Positions 42,277 through 50,469 of a stretch of DNA of 64,000 bases are shown here, in pieces; the first letter of the stretch is position 1; every line of letters starts with the position of its first letter. This DNA is from Oceanococcus sp964629015 (GTDB lineage: Bacteria > Pseudomonadota > Gammaproteobacteria > Nevskiales > Oceanococcaceae). The translations under genes and the position numbers were made by a program. The DNA lies in the NCBI GenBank assembly GCA_964629015.1, contig CAZVMN010000010.1, positions 62,001 to 126,000 of the forward strand. The letters are read 5' to 3'. The notes under the pieces were generated by a model. The model did no database searches, was not told where the DNA came from, and saw only the letters and a program-made list of their open reading frames with translations.

Positions 42277-44634
42277 ATGACAACATCCGAACAATCCTCG
42301 TCAGCCATCAACGGCTGGGTCATTCTCCCAACCGCGGCGGCGCTGGCTCTGGCCGTCGGTGGCGGACTTTTTGGCAGTGGACAAATGCCGCTGTCCGGCT
42401 TTGTGGCCTGGGCTTTCATGACCATTGCCGCGATCGCCGCCGGCAGCGTCGTGATCTGGCGCCACGCCAAAGAACAGGCTGAGCCTGCGGTCGATCCGCA
42501 ACATGTGATCGATCTGGAAGGCCAGGTTGCCGCTATCAACCGCTCGCAGGCGGTCATCGAATTCGAACTGGACGGTACGATCCGGCACGCCAACGACAAT
42601 TTCCTCGCTGCAGTTGGTTACCGGCTGGACGAAATTGTGGGCAAGCATCACCGCATCTTTGTTGATCCGGAAGATGCGGCCAAGCCCGAATACGCCGCAT
42701 TTTGGCAACGTCTGGGCAAAGGTGAGTTTGATGCCGGCCAGTACCGTCGCTTTGGCAAAGATGGTTCGGAGATCTGGATTCAGGCCAGTTACAACCCGGT
42801 CTTCGACGGTGCTGGAAACCCGATCAAAGTGGTCAAATACGCCACCGACATCACGGCGCAGGTGCGTGCCAACGCGGCGGTCGATGATGCGGTCCAGCAG
42901 ACCAGTGCGGTCGTGGCGGCGGCGCAGTCCGGCGATTTGAGTGCACGTATCGACGCAAGTGGTAAGGAAGGTGCGGTGCAGGCGTTGTGCGATGGCATCA
43001 ACGAGATGCTTGATGGGATTGCCGACAATCAGCGTCGCGAGCAAGCGGTCGCAGCGGAAAATCTGCGCATCCGCAATGCGCTGGACAATGTCAGTGGCAA
43101 TGTGATGATCGCGGATGCACAGCGCACCATCATCTACATGAATGGCGCGGTGGAAGAAATGCTGCGACGTAACCAAGATGAGTTGCGCAAGGTTCTGCCG
43201 ACCTTCAACGTCGAAAATCTGATCGGCAACACCATCGATCAGTTCCATCGCAATCCTGCCCATCAGGCAGGGATGTTGGACCGTCTGCGTGAGACCTACC
43301 GCACGCAGATTCAGGTTGGGCCTTTGTACTTCGGTTTGATCGCCAGCCCGATCATCAATGAGGACGGTAGCCATGCCGGCACCGTGGTCGAGTGGATTGA
43401 TCGCACCGCGGAAGTGGCGGTGGAGCAAGAGATCGGCGCAATCGTGGCCGCCTCAACCCGCGGCGAATTCGACAACCGCGTGAGCTTGGATGGCAAAACG
43501 GGGTTCTTCGAGTCCCTGGCCTCGGGCATCAACCAGTTGCTGGATACCTGCCAGACCGGCTTCAACGATGTCATCCGCGTGCTTGCGGCTCTGGCCAAAG
43601 GCGACCTGACTGAGCGTATGGATGCCGAGTACAGCGGCACTTTCGCCGAGTTGAAGAGCAACCTGAATCAAACGATTGATTCGCTGGGCGACATGGTGGT
43701 TTCGATCAAGAGTGCGTCGGATGACATCAACGCAGCAGCGTCGGATATCTCGGCCGGCAGCGAAGACTTGTCCAGCCGCACCGAGCAACAAGCGGCCAAC
43801 CTGGAGGAAACCGCTTCCAGCATGGAAGAGTTGACCTCGACCGTGAAGCAGAACGCCGACAACGCCAAGCAGGCCAATCAGCTCGCGATAGGTGCGTCGG
43901 ATGTCGCCACCAAAGGCGGATCTGTGGTGGGTGACGTGGTCACGCGCATGGCGGAAATCACCGAAGCCTCGAAGAAGATTGAAGACATCATCAGTGTCAT
44001 CGAGGGGATTGCCTTCCAAACCAATATTCTGGCCTTGAATGCGGCTGTGGAAGCGGCCCGCGCCGGCGAGCAGGGACGTGGCTTCGCCGTGGTCGCCAGC
44101 GAGGTGCGCTCACTGGCGCAACGCTCGTCCGGTGCGGCCAAGGAAATCAAGGCGTTGATTTCCAACTCGGTGGAACGCATTGAGGATGGCTCGAAACTGG
44201 TCGAGCAGGCCGGTTCAACCATGCAGGAAATTGTCACCGCGGTGAAACGCGTGACCGACATCATGGCTGAGATTTCTGCGGCCTCGCAGGAGCAGTCCAG
44301 CGGGATTGAGCAGATCAACCAGACCATTGCCCAGATGGACGATGCGACGCAGCAGAATGCCGCGCTGGTTGAAGAGTCTTCGGCCTCAGCCAAGTCCATG
44401 CTCGACCAGGGCAGTGAACTGGCCAGTCAGGTGGCTCGCTTCCGCATCGCCCTGGATGACGACGAGCCCGCCATTGTGGTCAAGGCGCCGGCTAAACCGG
44501 CAGCCCGCACGACCGCGCCAAAAGTTCATCCGCAGGTTGTGGAGCGCCAACGCGCGACGCGTGAGGAGAAAGCACCCGCCAGTGTTCCGCTGCCTAAAGC
44601 CGCGGACGTTGATGAGCACTGGACTGAGTTCTAA
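42277..44634 (+). CDS. PAS-domain methyl-accepting chemotaxis protein
   Basis: A 785-residue receptor. Two closely spaced TM helices (about 15-60) leave almost no periplasmic domain, so sensing is internal. A PAS domain (about 85-195, FELDGTIRHANDNFLAAVGY, KDGSEIWIQASYNPV) is followed by a second PAS-like region (about 265-385), HAMP-like segments and the signalling domain with the hairpin tip EGIAFQTNILALNAAVEAARAG split around the turn. The C-terminus HWTEF is a CheR/CheB tether pentapeptide (xWxxF). It occupies the same operon place as Aer-2 in Pseudomonas Che2; no haem-binding His pattern could be confirmed by eye. Confidence 0.92.
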   Translation: MTTSEQSSSAINGWVILPTAAALALAVGGGLFGSGQMPLSGFVAWAFMTIAAIAAGSVVIWRHAKEQAEPAVDPQHVIDLEGQVAAINRSQAVIEFELDGTIRHANDNFLAAVGYRLDEIVGKHHRIFVDPEDAAKPEYAAFWQRLGKGEFDAGQYRRFGKDGSEIWIQASYNPVFDGAGNPIKVVKYATDITAQVRANAAVDDAVQQTSAVVAAAQSGDLSARIDASGKEGAVQALCDGINEMLDGIADNQRREQAVAAENLRIRNALDNVSGNVMIADAQRTIIYMNGAVEEMLRRNQDELRKVLPTFNVENLIGNTIDQFHRNPAHQAGMLDRLRETYRTQIQVGPLYFGLIASPIINEDGSHAGTVVEWIDRTAEVAVEQEIGAIVAASTRGEFDNRVSLDGKTGFFESLASGINQLLDTCQTGFNDVIRVLAALAKGDLTERMDAEYSGTFAELKSNLNQTIDSLGDMVVSIKSASDDINAAASDISAGSEDLSSRTEQQAANLEETASSMEELTSTVKQNADNAKQANQLAIGASDVATKGGSVVGDVVTRMAEITEASKKIEDIISVIEGIAFQTNILALNAAVEAARAGEQGRGFAVVASEVRSLAQRSSGAAKEIKALISNSVERIEDGSKLVEQAGSTMQEIVTAVKRVTDIMAEISAASQEQSSGIEQINQTIAQMDDATQQNAALVEESSASAKSMLDQGSELASQVARFRIALDDDEPAIVVKAPAKPAARTTAPKVHPQVVERQRATREEKAPASVPLPKAADVDEHWTEF

Positions 44635-44645
44635 GACCCTCCCGA

Positions 44646-44673
44646 TGTGCGGTCGCAGTAGTGCGACCGCACA
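44646..44673 (+). other. Perfect hairpin between the MCP gene and cheR
   Basis: TGTGCGGTCGCA, loop GTAG, TGCGACCGCACA: a 12-base perfect stem 12 bases after the receptor stop and 25 before cheR. No U-run follows, so it is more likely an RNA-processing or stability element that lets receptor and cheR levels differ than a full terminator. Confidence 0.65.
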
Positions 44674-44698
44674 ACCCTAACAACGGCGCGAACAGCGG

Positions 44699-45523
44699 AT
44701 GATAACCCCCGATCAGCAATTGGATCGCAAGACCTTTGAACGGGTCCGTGGCCTGATTTACCAGCGTGCTGGCATCGCCTTGGGCGATAGCAAGCAAGCC
44801 ATGGTTCAGGGCCGTCTGGCCAAGCGTTTGCGGGCGCTGCGCTTGGAGTCCCTGCCCAGCTATCTGGATCAGTTGGATGGGAATCCAAATTCTGATGAAT
44901 GGCAGCATTTCACCAACGCGCTGACCACCAATCTGACCTCGTTTTTCCGCGAAGCACATCATTTCGATCACCTCGCTACGGTCCTACGCCAGGCGCGCGG
45001 GCAGGACCTTTTTCGCATCTGGTGCAGTGCCAGTTCCACGGGTGAGGAACCCTGGTCGATCGCCATGGTGGTGGATGAGGTCGGCGCACAAGGGCCGCGT
45101 CGGGTGGAAATCATCGCCAGTGACATTGACACGCAAGTCCTGCAAACCGCAGCTCAGGGTATCTATCCCATCGAACGCATCGAAGATCTTGCCAAGGCGC
45201 GCCGGCAGCGCTTCTTCCTGAAGGGTCAGGGGCCCAATGCCGGGCGTTGCCGCATCCGCCCGGAGTTGCTTAAGAAAGTGCAGTTCCAGCAGGTTAATCT
45301 GCTTGCGCCCAAGTGGCCGGTGCGCGCACCTCTGGATGTGGTGTTTTGCCGCAACGTCATGATTTATTTCGATAAAGCCGCGCAGCGCGAGTTGGTTAGA
45401 CGGTTTGCGGCGCTGCTCAGCCCTGGCGGCCATTTGTATGTGGGTCACTCGGAGAGCCAGTTCCAGAGCGAGGATTTGTTCGCAATGGTTGGGCGAACGA
45501 CCTATCGGCGATTGTCCCCATGA
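44699..45523 (+). CDS. cheR: Chemoreceptor methyltransferase CheR
   Basis: A 274-residue SAM-dependent methyltransferase acting on receptor glutamates. It has an N-terminal helical domain (LIYQRAGIALGDSKQAMVQGR), the SAM site WCSASSTGEEPWSIAM, IIASDID, CRNVMIYF and the C-terminal GGHLYVGHSE. It should dock on the HWTEF tail of the upstream receptor. It overlaps cheD (ATGA). Confidence 0.95.
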   Translation: MITPDQQLDRKTFERVRGLIYQRAGIALGDSKQAMVQGRLAKRLRALRLESLPSYLDQLDGNPNSDEWQHFTNALTTNLTSFFREAHHFDHLATVLRQARGQDLFRIWCSASSTGEEPWSIAMVVDEVGAQGPRRVEIIASDIDTQVLQTAAQGIYPIERIEDLAKARRQRFFLKGQGPNAGRCRIRPELLKKVQFQQVNLLAPKWPVRAPLDVVFCRNVMIYFDKAAQRELVRRFAALLSPGGHLYVGHSESQFQSEDLFAMVGRTTYRRLSP

Positions 45524-46152
45524 GCGCGCTGCCGCGGTCTCATGGTTTGCCCAGCGACAGCGAGATGCTCGGTGTTGGTACAGCACATTTTCTGTACCGA
45601 GATCGTCACTTTCGTACCGAAGCCATCAAGGTTCTGCCGGGCGAGTATTACGCCACTGCCAGTGACATGATGATCGTGACCTTGCTGGGCTCCTGTGTGG
45701 CGGCGTGCATCTATGATCCGCAGCGCCAGATCGGCGGAATGAATCACTTTTTGCTGCCGCAAAACCGCCTGAGCGATGGCTTGGCGGGCGCGCGCTATGG
45801 CGTGCACGCGATGGAGCTGCTGATCAACGGATTGTTGGGCCTGGGCGCACGCCGTGACGCCCTGCAAGCCAAAGTGTTTGGCGGCGCAAACGTCGCGCGC
45901 AGCATGACGCGCAGCTCGGTTGGCAAGCAGAACGCCGTCTTTGTGCTGGATTTTCTCAAGCGCGAGCATATCCGTGTGGTCGCACAGGATATGGGCGGCG
46001 ATCGAGCGCGCCGCATTCACTATTTTCCCCACACCGGACAGGTCATGGTGCACACCTTGGCGGTGGCCGAGGCGCCGGAAATTGAACGAGAAGAAAGTGC
46101 GCTGGAGCATCAGGCCACTGCAAGCGCCGGTGCTGTGGAGTTGTTCTCATGA
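45520..46152 (+). CDS. cheD: Chemoreceptor glutamine deamidase CheD
   Basis: A 210-residue deamidase that matures receptor Gln residues to Glu. The catalytic Cys lies in TLLGSCVAACIYD, His in GGMNHFLLP, and the conserved KVFGGANV follows. Its C-terminal tail ends SAGAVELFS; the small receptor at the end of this operon ends DSGAVELF, a striking shared peptide (see findings). It overlaps cheR and cheB by four bases each. Confidence 0.94.
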   Translation: MSALPRSHGLPSDSEMLGVGTAHFLYRDRHFRTEAIKVLPGEYYATASDMMIVTLLGSCVAACIYDPQRQIGGMNHFLLPQNRLSDGLAGARYGVHAMELLINGLLGLGARRDALQAKVFGGANVARSMTRSSVGKQNAVFVLDFLKREHIRVVAQDMGGDRARRIHYFPHTGQVMVHTLAVAEAPEIEREESALEHQATASAGAVELFS

Positions 46153-47219
46153 GCCGGCGCATTCGTGTGTTGATTGTCGACGATTCCGCCCTGGTGCGGC
46201 AGTTGCTCACAGAGCTTTTAAGTCAGGACCCTGAGATTGAGGTCGTCGGCACGGCGCAGGATCCCTTCATCGCGCGCGAGAAGATCAAAGATCTGCATCC
46301 GGATGTGTTGACTCTGGATGTCGAGATGCCGCGCATGGACGGACTCAAGTTTTTGGAAAATCTGATGCGGTTGCGGCCGATGCCGGTGGTCATGGTGTCA
46401 TCCCTGACCCAGAAAGGGGCGAGCACGACGCTCAATGCATTGGAGCTTGGCGCGGTGGATTTCGTCGCCAAACCCACCCTCGGTGTGGCCGAGGGTTTGG
46501 CCGCCAGTGCCGCGGATTTGATTGAGAAGGTCAAAATTGCCGCGATCAGCCGACCACGCATTGCTGCCGATACGCCACCGCCGCCGCGGCCATCTTCAGC
46601 GAAGCAGATGCGTTACGAGACCACCGACCGTCTGATAGCCATTGGCGCATCCACGGGAGGCACGGAGGCGGTGCGTGAAGTGCTCAGCCAGTTGTCCGCA
46701 GACTCGCCTGCGATCGTGATTGCTCAGCACATTCCCGAAGCGTTCAGCGCATCGTTCGCGGAACGACTGAACAAGTGCTCGGCACTGGCTGTGTTTCAGG
46801 CCAGCGATGGGCAGGAAATTCGTCCGGGGCACGCCTATGTCGCGCCGGGTGACGATCATCTCGAAGTCGCCCGCAGCGGGGCGCGTTGGTATTGCCGATT
46901 GAACAAGGGGCCGCCGGTGAACCGCCATCGGCCCAGCGTCGATGTGCTGTTCCGCTCGGTCGCGGCCAATTGCGGAGCGAACGCCTGCGGTGTGCTGTTG
47001 ACCGGAATGGGCGAAGACGGCGCGCGCGGACTCAGGACGATGCGCGACGAAGGGGCGTTCACCTTGATTCAGGACGAGGCCAGCAGCGTGGTTTGGGGTA
47101 TGCCAGGCGCGGCCCACCGCATGGATGCGGCATGCACACAAGCCAGCTTGGGCGAGGTGGCTGGTGTGCTCAGTGAATTTGCCCGTGTGGGCTCAAGACT
47201 CAAACAAAACTGCCGATGA
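46149..47219 (+). CDS. cheB: Chemoreceptor methylesterase/glutaminase CheB
   Basis: A 356-residue response-regulator methylesterase: receiver domain with VDDSALVR and phospho-Asp in TLDVEMPRMDG, then the esterase domain with catalytic Ser in IGASTGGTEA, His in AQHIPEAF and Asp in TGMGEDGARG. It reverses CheR methylation when phosphorylated by CheA. It overlaps the next receptor gene (ATGA). Confidence 0.95.
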   Translation: MSRRIRVLIVDDSALVRQLLTELLSQDPEIEVVGTAQDPFIAREKIKDLHPDVLTLDVEMPRMDGLKFLENLMRLRPMPVVMVSSLTQKGASTTLNALELGAVDFVAKPTLGVAEGLAASAADLIEKVKIAAISRPRIAADTPPPPRPSSAKQMRYETTDRLIAIGASTGGTEAVREVLSQLSADSPAIVIAQHIPEAFSASFAERLNKCSALAVFQASDGQEIRPGHAYVAPGDDHLEVARSGARWYCRLNKGPPVNRHRPSVDVLFRSVAANCGANACGVLLTGMGEDGARGLRTMRDEGAFTLIQDEASSVVWGMPGAAHRMDAACTQASLGEVAGVLSEFARVGSRLKQNCR

Positions 47220-48436
47220 CAAAGATCATGGAGAACACTGCAATGATCAAAGCCGACTACAAACCTCTGATGATGCCCCTGGCCACCACCCTTGCGGTGT
47301 GTGTCAGCGCATTGGCCCCGGTGCACCCCGCGTTGCTATGGATGGTCATGGCCGCAATGGTTGGCTCCTGGGGCTTTTTGCTCTGGTCGGTCGCCGATGG
47401 TCACATCAGCATTCAAAGTGGTGCGCGTAAGCCGGTTGATAACAGCGAAGTCGAGCGCTATCGCCAGTTGTTGCGCGATACACAGCACATGGCGGAAGGT
47501 GAGATCGCCGCTCTGCGTGGAGAAATGCAACGGGTCCACGATTTGGTGGCCGAGGCGGTGTCGGATATCGGTTCCAGCTTCGATGAGATTCAGCGCCATT
47601 CGAATGCCCAAGAGGGCGAGATGCGGCGCATTGTCGAAGCGGGTGATGACAGCGGTGCATTGGACCTGCGTGGATTCGCCTCGCGCGCTGGCGAACTAAT
47701 GAGTCGCCTGGTTGATGTGCTGGCCCAAGAGAGCAATCACAGCGCGCAGAACGTTGATCGTATCGACGATATGGCAGGCCATCTGGACGCCGTTTTCGAA
47801 CTCCTTGAGGACGTCAAATCGATCGCCGATCAGACCAATTTGTTGGCGCTCAATGCCGCGATTGAAGCGGCGCGTGCTGGCGACGCTGGTCGCGGTTTCG
47901 CGGTCGTGGCGGAAGAGGTCCGCAGCTTGTCAGAGCGTTCCACCAGCTTCAACGACCAGATCCGCAAGCGCGTTCACGACTCACGTGAGGCTATGGCCAA
48001 AGTGCGCAATGCGGTCAAAGACATGGCCGCGCGTGACATGGCGGCCAGCGAAGACGCACGCAGCCGGGTCGAAACGCTGGTCGGCCAAGCCGAAGGTATT
48101 AACCGCGCTCTGGCAGAGGGCATAGGCCAGGTCTCGGCCTGTGGCGAGCGGATTGCGGCGGCGGTCAATCGCGCTGTGCGCTCTCTACAGTTTGGTGACA
48201 TCACCACACAGGCGGTGAATGCGGCTTACACCCATCTGGATCGTTTGGCGGACATGGGCGGTGAAGCGCGTTCGTTGCAAAGTGGCATTGGCAGTGTGCA
48301 AGGAACCTCAGCCAGCGTTACTGATTTGGCCGAAGCGCGGGCACGCATCGAACCCAAGCACGAAGATTGGAAACGTAAGCCGCATAAACCAGTGGAACAG
48401 GTCTCGATGGATTCCGGAGCGGTCGAACTGTTTTAA
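47216..48436 (+). CDS. Small methyl-accepting chemotaxis protein without periplasmic domain
   Basis: A 406-residue receptor-like protein. Two TM helices at the N-terminus (about 18-60) are joined by a very short loop, then a helical region leads to a signalling hairpin (SIADQTNLLALNAAIEAARAG, in two halves, and RGFAVVAEEVRSLSERS). It lacks HAMP and PAS domains. The C-terminus ends SGAVELF, matching the CheD tail instead of a CheR pentapeptide. This is the last gene of the che operon, with a terminator hairpin at 48496. Confidence 0.88.
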   Translation: MTKIMENTAMIKADYKPLMMPLATTLAVCVSALAPVHPALLWMVMAAMVGSWGFLLWSVADGHISIQSGARKPVDNSEVERYRQLLRDTQHMAEGEIAALRGEMQRVHDLVAEAVSDIGSSFDEIQRHSNAQEGEMRRIVEAGDDSGALDLRGFASRAGELMSRLVDVLAQESNHSAQNVDRIDDMAGHLDAVFELLEDVKSIADQTNLLALNAAIEAARAGDAGRGFAVVAEEVRSLSERSTSFNDQIRKRVHDSREAMAKVRNAVKDMAARDMAASEDARSRVETLVGQAEGINRALAEGIGQVSACGERIAAAVNRAVRSLQFGDITTQAVNAAYTHLDRLADMGGEARSLQSGIGSVQGTSASVTDLAEARARIEPKHEDWKRKPHKPVEQVSMDSGAVELF

Positions 48437-48478
48437 GCCCGCGACGGCGAAACGCTGCGAAACTCAGCCAAGTTTCCC

Positions 48479-48519
48479 TATAATCAGGCCATCTGAACCC
48501 CGTTCCGGGGTTCTTTTGT
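48479..48519 (+). promoter_or_regulatory. pcnB promoter -10 and leader hairpin/terminator
   Basis: TATAAT (48479-48484) is a perfect -10; the -35 (CTGCGA, 18-base spacer) is poor. Seven bases later the predicted transcript starts and almost at once forms AACCCC, loop GTTCC, GGGGTT (48496-48512) followed by CTTTTGTTT, an intrinsic-terminator form. It can terminate the che operon from upstream and also attenuate pcnB from its own promoter. Confidence 0.65.
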
Positions 48520-48534
48520 TTGCGGAGCAGTTCC

Positions 48535-49905
48535 ATTAGCGATCCCATTCGGGTGCCACGCCCGGAACACACGATTTCGCGCTCGCGCCTCAGCCGCGCC
48601 GCGTTGCAGACCCTTTATGGGCTCAAAGACGCTGGCTACCAAGCGCTGCTGGTTGGCGGTGGTGTGCGCGACCTGTTGGTCGGTCTGGACCCCAAAGATT
48701 TTGATGTCGCCACCGATGCGCGGCCCGAAGAAGTTCAGGACACGTTCCGGCGTTGTCGCCTGATCGGGCGTCGTTTCCGCTTGGCCCATGTGCGCTTTGG
48801 CGGTGAAATTATTGAGGTGGCAACCTTTCGCGCCGCACCGCGCAGTCCCGACGAAGAAGATGTCGACGAGATGGCTGAGGCGGATGCAGCGCTTACCGCT
48901 GACGACGACGATGACGACAGCGACGGGGACGAAGCCGCTCACCTGCTTGATGACAGCGGACGCATTCTGCGCGACAACGTTTACGGCTCCATGGAGCAGG
49001 ACGCATTCCGTCGTGATTTCACCATCAATGCCTTGTATTACGACATTCGCGACTATGCTGTGGTCGATTACGTTGGGGGCATGCAGGATTTGGCCGAGCG
49101 CCGTCTGCGGTTGATTGGTGACCCGATCACCCGGTACCGCGAAGACCCGGTGCGCATGCTGCGTGCGGTGCGATTCGCCAGCAAGTTGGATTTCACGATT
49201 GATGAATCGGCGGCCAAACCGATTCCTGAGTTGATCGATCTGTTGGCGGATGTGCCTCCAGCGCGGTTGTTCGACGAAGTGCTCAAGCTGTTCTTGTCGG
49301 AAAAGGCCGAAGCCAACTTCGACAGCTTGCTGCAATTTGGCCTGTACGGCGTGCTGTTCCCGCAGGTTGCCGCCGCGATAGATGCCGATGACAGCGGGCA
49401 GGTCGAAAACCTGATTCGATTGGCCTTGCGCAGCACCGCACAGCGTTTGGCCGAGGGCAAACCGGTTACGCCGGCGTTTGTGTTTGCGGCCATGTTGTGG
49501 GCGCCAGCACGGGCCGCCGCTCAGGCCCTGCGAGAGAAAGGTGTGCCGCCATCGCCGGCACTGGCCCAAGGTTCCAGCGACGTGATCGGCGAGCAATGCC
49601 GCACGGTGGCGATACCGCGGCGCTTTTCCGGCATGCAGGCGGATATCTGGCATCTGCAATCGCGGTTTGATTTCCGCCGCGGCAAGCGTCCGTTCCGGTT
49701 GCTGGAAAACAAACGTTTTCGTGCGGCCTATGACTTTTTGGCGCTGCGTGCGCAGGCCGGCGAGGCCGATCAGGAGCTGGTCGATTGGTGGACTCAGTTT
49801 CAGGATGTCAGCCACGAAGAGCGTCAAGCCATGTCCGAAGCTGCCCCCAACGGCCCGGCTGGCGCACGCACCGGGCGTCGTCGTCGGCGACGCAAACGCC
49901 GCTGA
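48535..49905 (+). CDS. pcnB: Poly(A) polymerase I, probable AUU start
   Basis: A 456-residue enzyme that adds 3' poly(A) tails to RNA and marks it for decay. It has the nucleotidyltransferase motif LVGGGVRDLLVG and the KDFDVATD catalytic acidic pair, then RRFRLAHV, RRDFTINALYYD and REDPVRMLRAVRFA; the C-terminus is strongly basic (RRRRRRKRR). No ATG or GTG lies at a usable place: ATT 48535 follows GGAG by seven bases, a TTG at 48520 lacks a ribosome site, and a GTG at 48553 would lack one too. E. coli pcnB also starts at AUU. An acidic insert (about 106-141, with six consecutive Asp) is unusual. folK follows after one base. Confidence 0.88.
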   Translation: MSDPIRVPRPEHTISRSRLSRAALQTLYGLKDAGYQALLVGGGVRDLLVGLDPKDFDVATDARPEEVQDTFRRCRLIGRRFRLAHVRFGGEIIEVATFRAAPRSPDEEDVDEMAEADAALTADDDDDDSDGDEAAHLLDDSGRILRDNVYGSMEQDAFRRDFTINALYYDIRDYAVVDYVGGMQDLAERRLRLIGDPITRYREDPVRMLRAVRFASKLDFTIDESAAKPIPELIDLLADVPPARLFDEVLKLFLSEKAEANFDSLLQFGLYGVLFPQVAAAIDADDSGQVENLIRLALRSTAQRLAEGKPVTPAFVFAAMLWAPARAAAQALREKGVPPSPALAQGSSDVIGEQCRTVAIPRRFSGMQADIWHLQSRFDFRRGKRPFRLLENKRFRAAYDFLALRAQAGEADQELVDWWTQFQDVSHEERQAMSEAAPNGPAGARTGRRRRRRKRR

Positions 49906-49906
49906 T

Positions 49907-50419
49907 ATGAGTTTACAGATCGCCTGGGTTGGCTTGGGCAGCAATCTGGGCGATTCCGCCACGCTGCTGCGTTCTGCGCTGCGCGCGTTGCATCAGTTGG
50001 CGGATACACAGCTTGTCGCGGTTTCGGCGTTTTATCGCAGTCCGGCCCTGACTGCCGATCCGTCTGATCCGCCCCAGCCCGACTACTGCAATGCGGTCGC
50101 GGCCATGCGCACAGCGCTTGACGCGACGCCCTTGCTGGAGGCGCTGCTGAGTATCGAACGCGATCATGGGCGGGTGCGTCGCCCTGGAGCCCGTTGGCAG
50201 TCGCGTGAGTTGGATCTCGATTTGCTGTGCCTGGGGGATCAAGTGATTGCTCAGCCAGGTTTGAGTGTGCCGCATCCGCAGCTGCAGCAACGCAACTTCG
50301 TGCTTGAACCATGGCAGGATATTGCTGCGCGGGCTCAAATTCCGGGGCAGGGCCGGGTGGCTCAGTGCCTTGCGGACCTGTCTGCACCGGCCTTGCCGTT
50401 GTGGGCGCGGAGCGTGTGA
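49907..50419 (+). CDS. folK: 2-amino-4-hydroxy-6-hydroxymethyldihydropteridine pyrophosphokinase
   Basis: A 170-residue folate-pathway enzyme that transfers pyrophosphate from ATP to the pterin. Family marks are WVGLGSNLGD, ERDHGRVRRPGARWQSRELDLDLL (in two parts) and VPHPQLQQRNFVLEP. The ATG comes one base after the pcnB stop, so the pair is co-translated. It is followed by panB. Confidence 0.93.
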   Translation: MSLQIAWVGLGSNLGDSATLLRSALRALHQLADTQLVAVSAFYRSPALTADPSDPPQPDYCNAVAAMRTALDATPLLEALLSIERDHGRVRRPGARWQSRELDLDLLCLGDQVIAQPGLSVPHPQLQQRNFVLEPWQDIAARAQIPGQGRVAQCLADLSAPALPLWARSV

Positions 50420-50446
50420 CATCCCGGCGCTGAACATCAGTATGAT
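50416..50446 (+). promoter_or_regulatory. Possible promoter of panB
   Basis: GTGACA (50416-50421), 19-base spacer, TATGAT (50441-50446), placed in the 50-base gap between folK and panB. The -10 is good and the spacing long, so this is a tentative internal promoter for the pantothenate genes. Confidence 0.3.
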
Positions 50447-50469
50447 AGGCGCCCCTTCTGGAGACCCCT

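Noticed and set aside
42301..43428. A 375-codon minus-strand frame inside the PAS-MCP gene
   Set aside because: Opposite a well-supported receptor gene; no ribosome site and no recognisable domain.
48484..49962. A 492-codon open frame on the minus strand across pcnB and the start of folK
   Set aside because: It lies fully opposite pcnB, which has clear family motifs. High GC and codon bias keep the antisense frame open; the protein is repetitive in Gln/His/Arg and resembles nothing.
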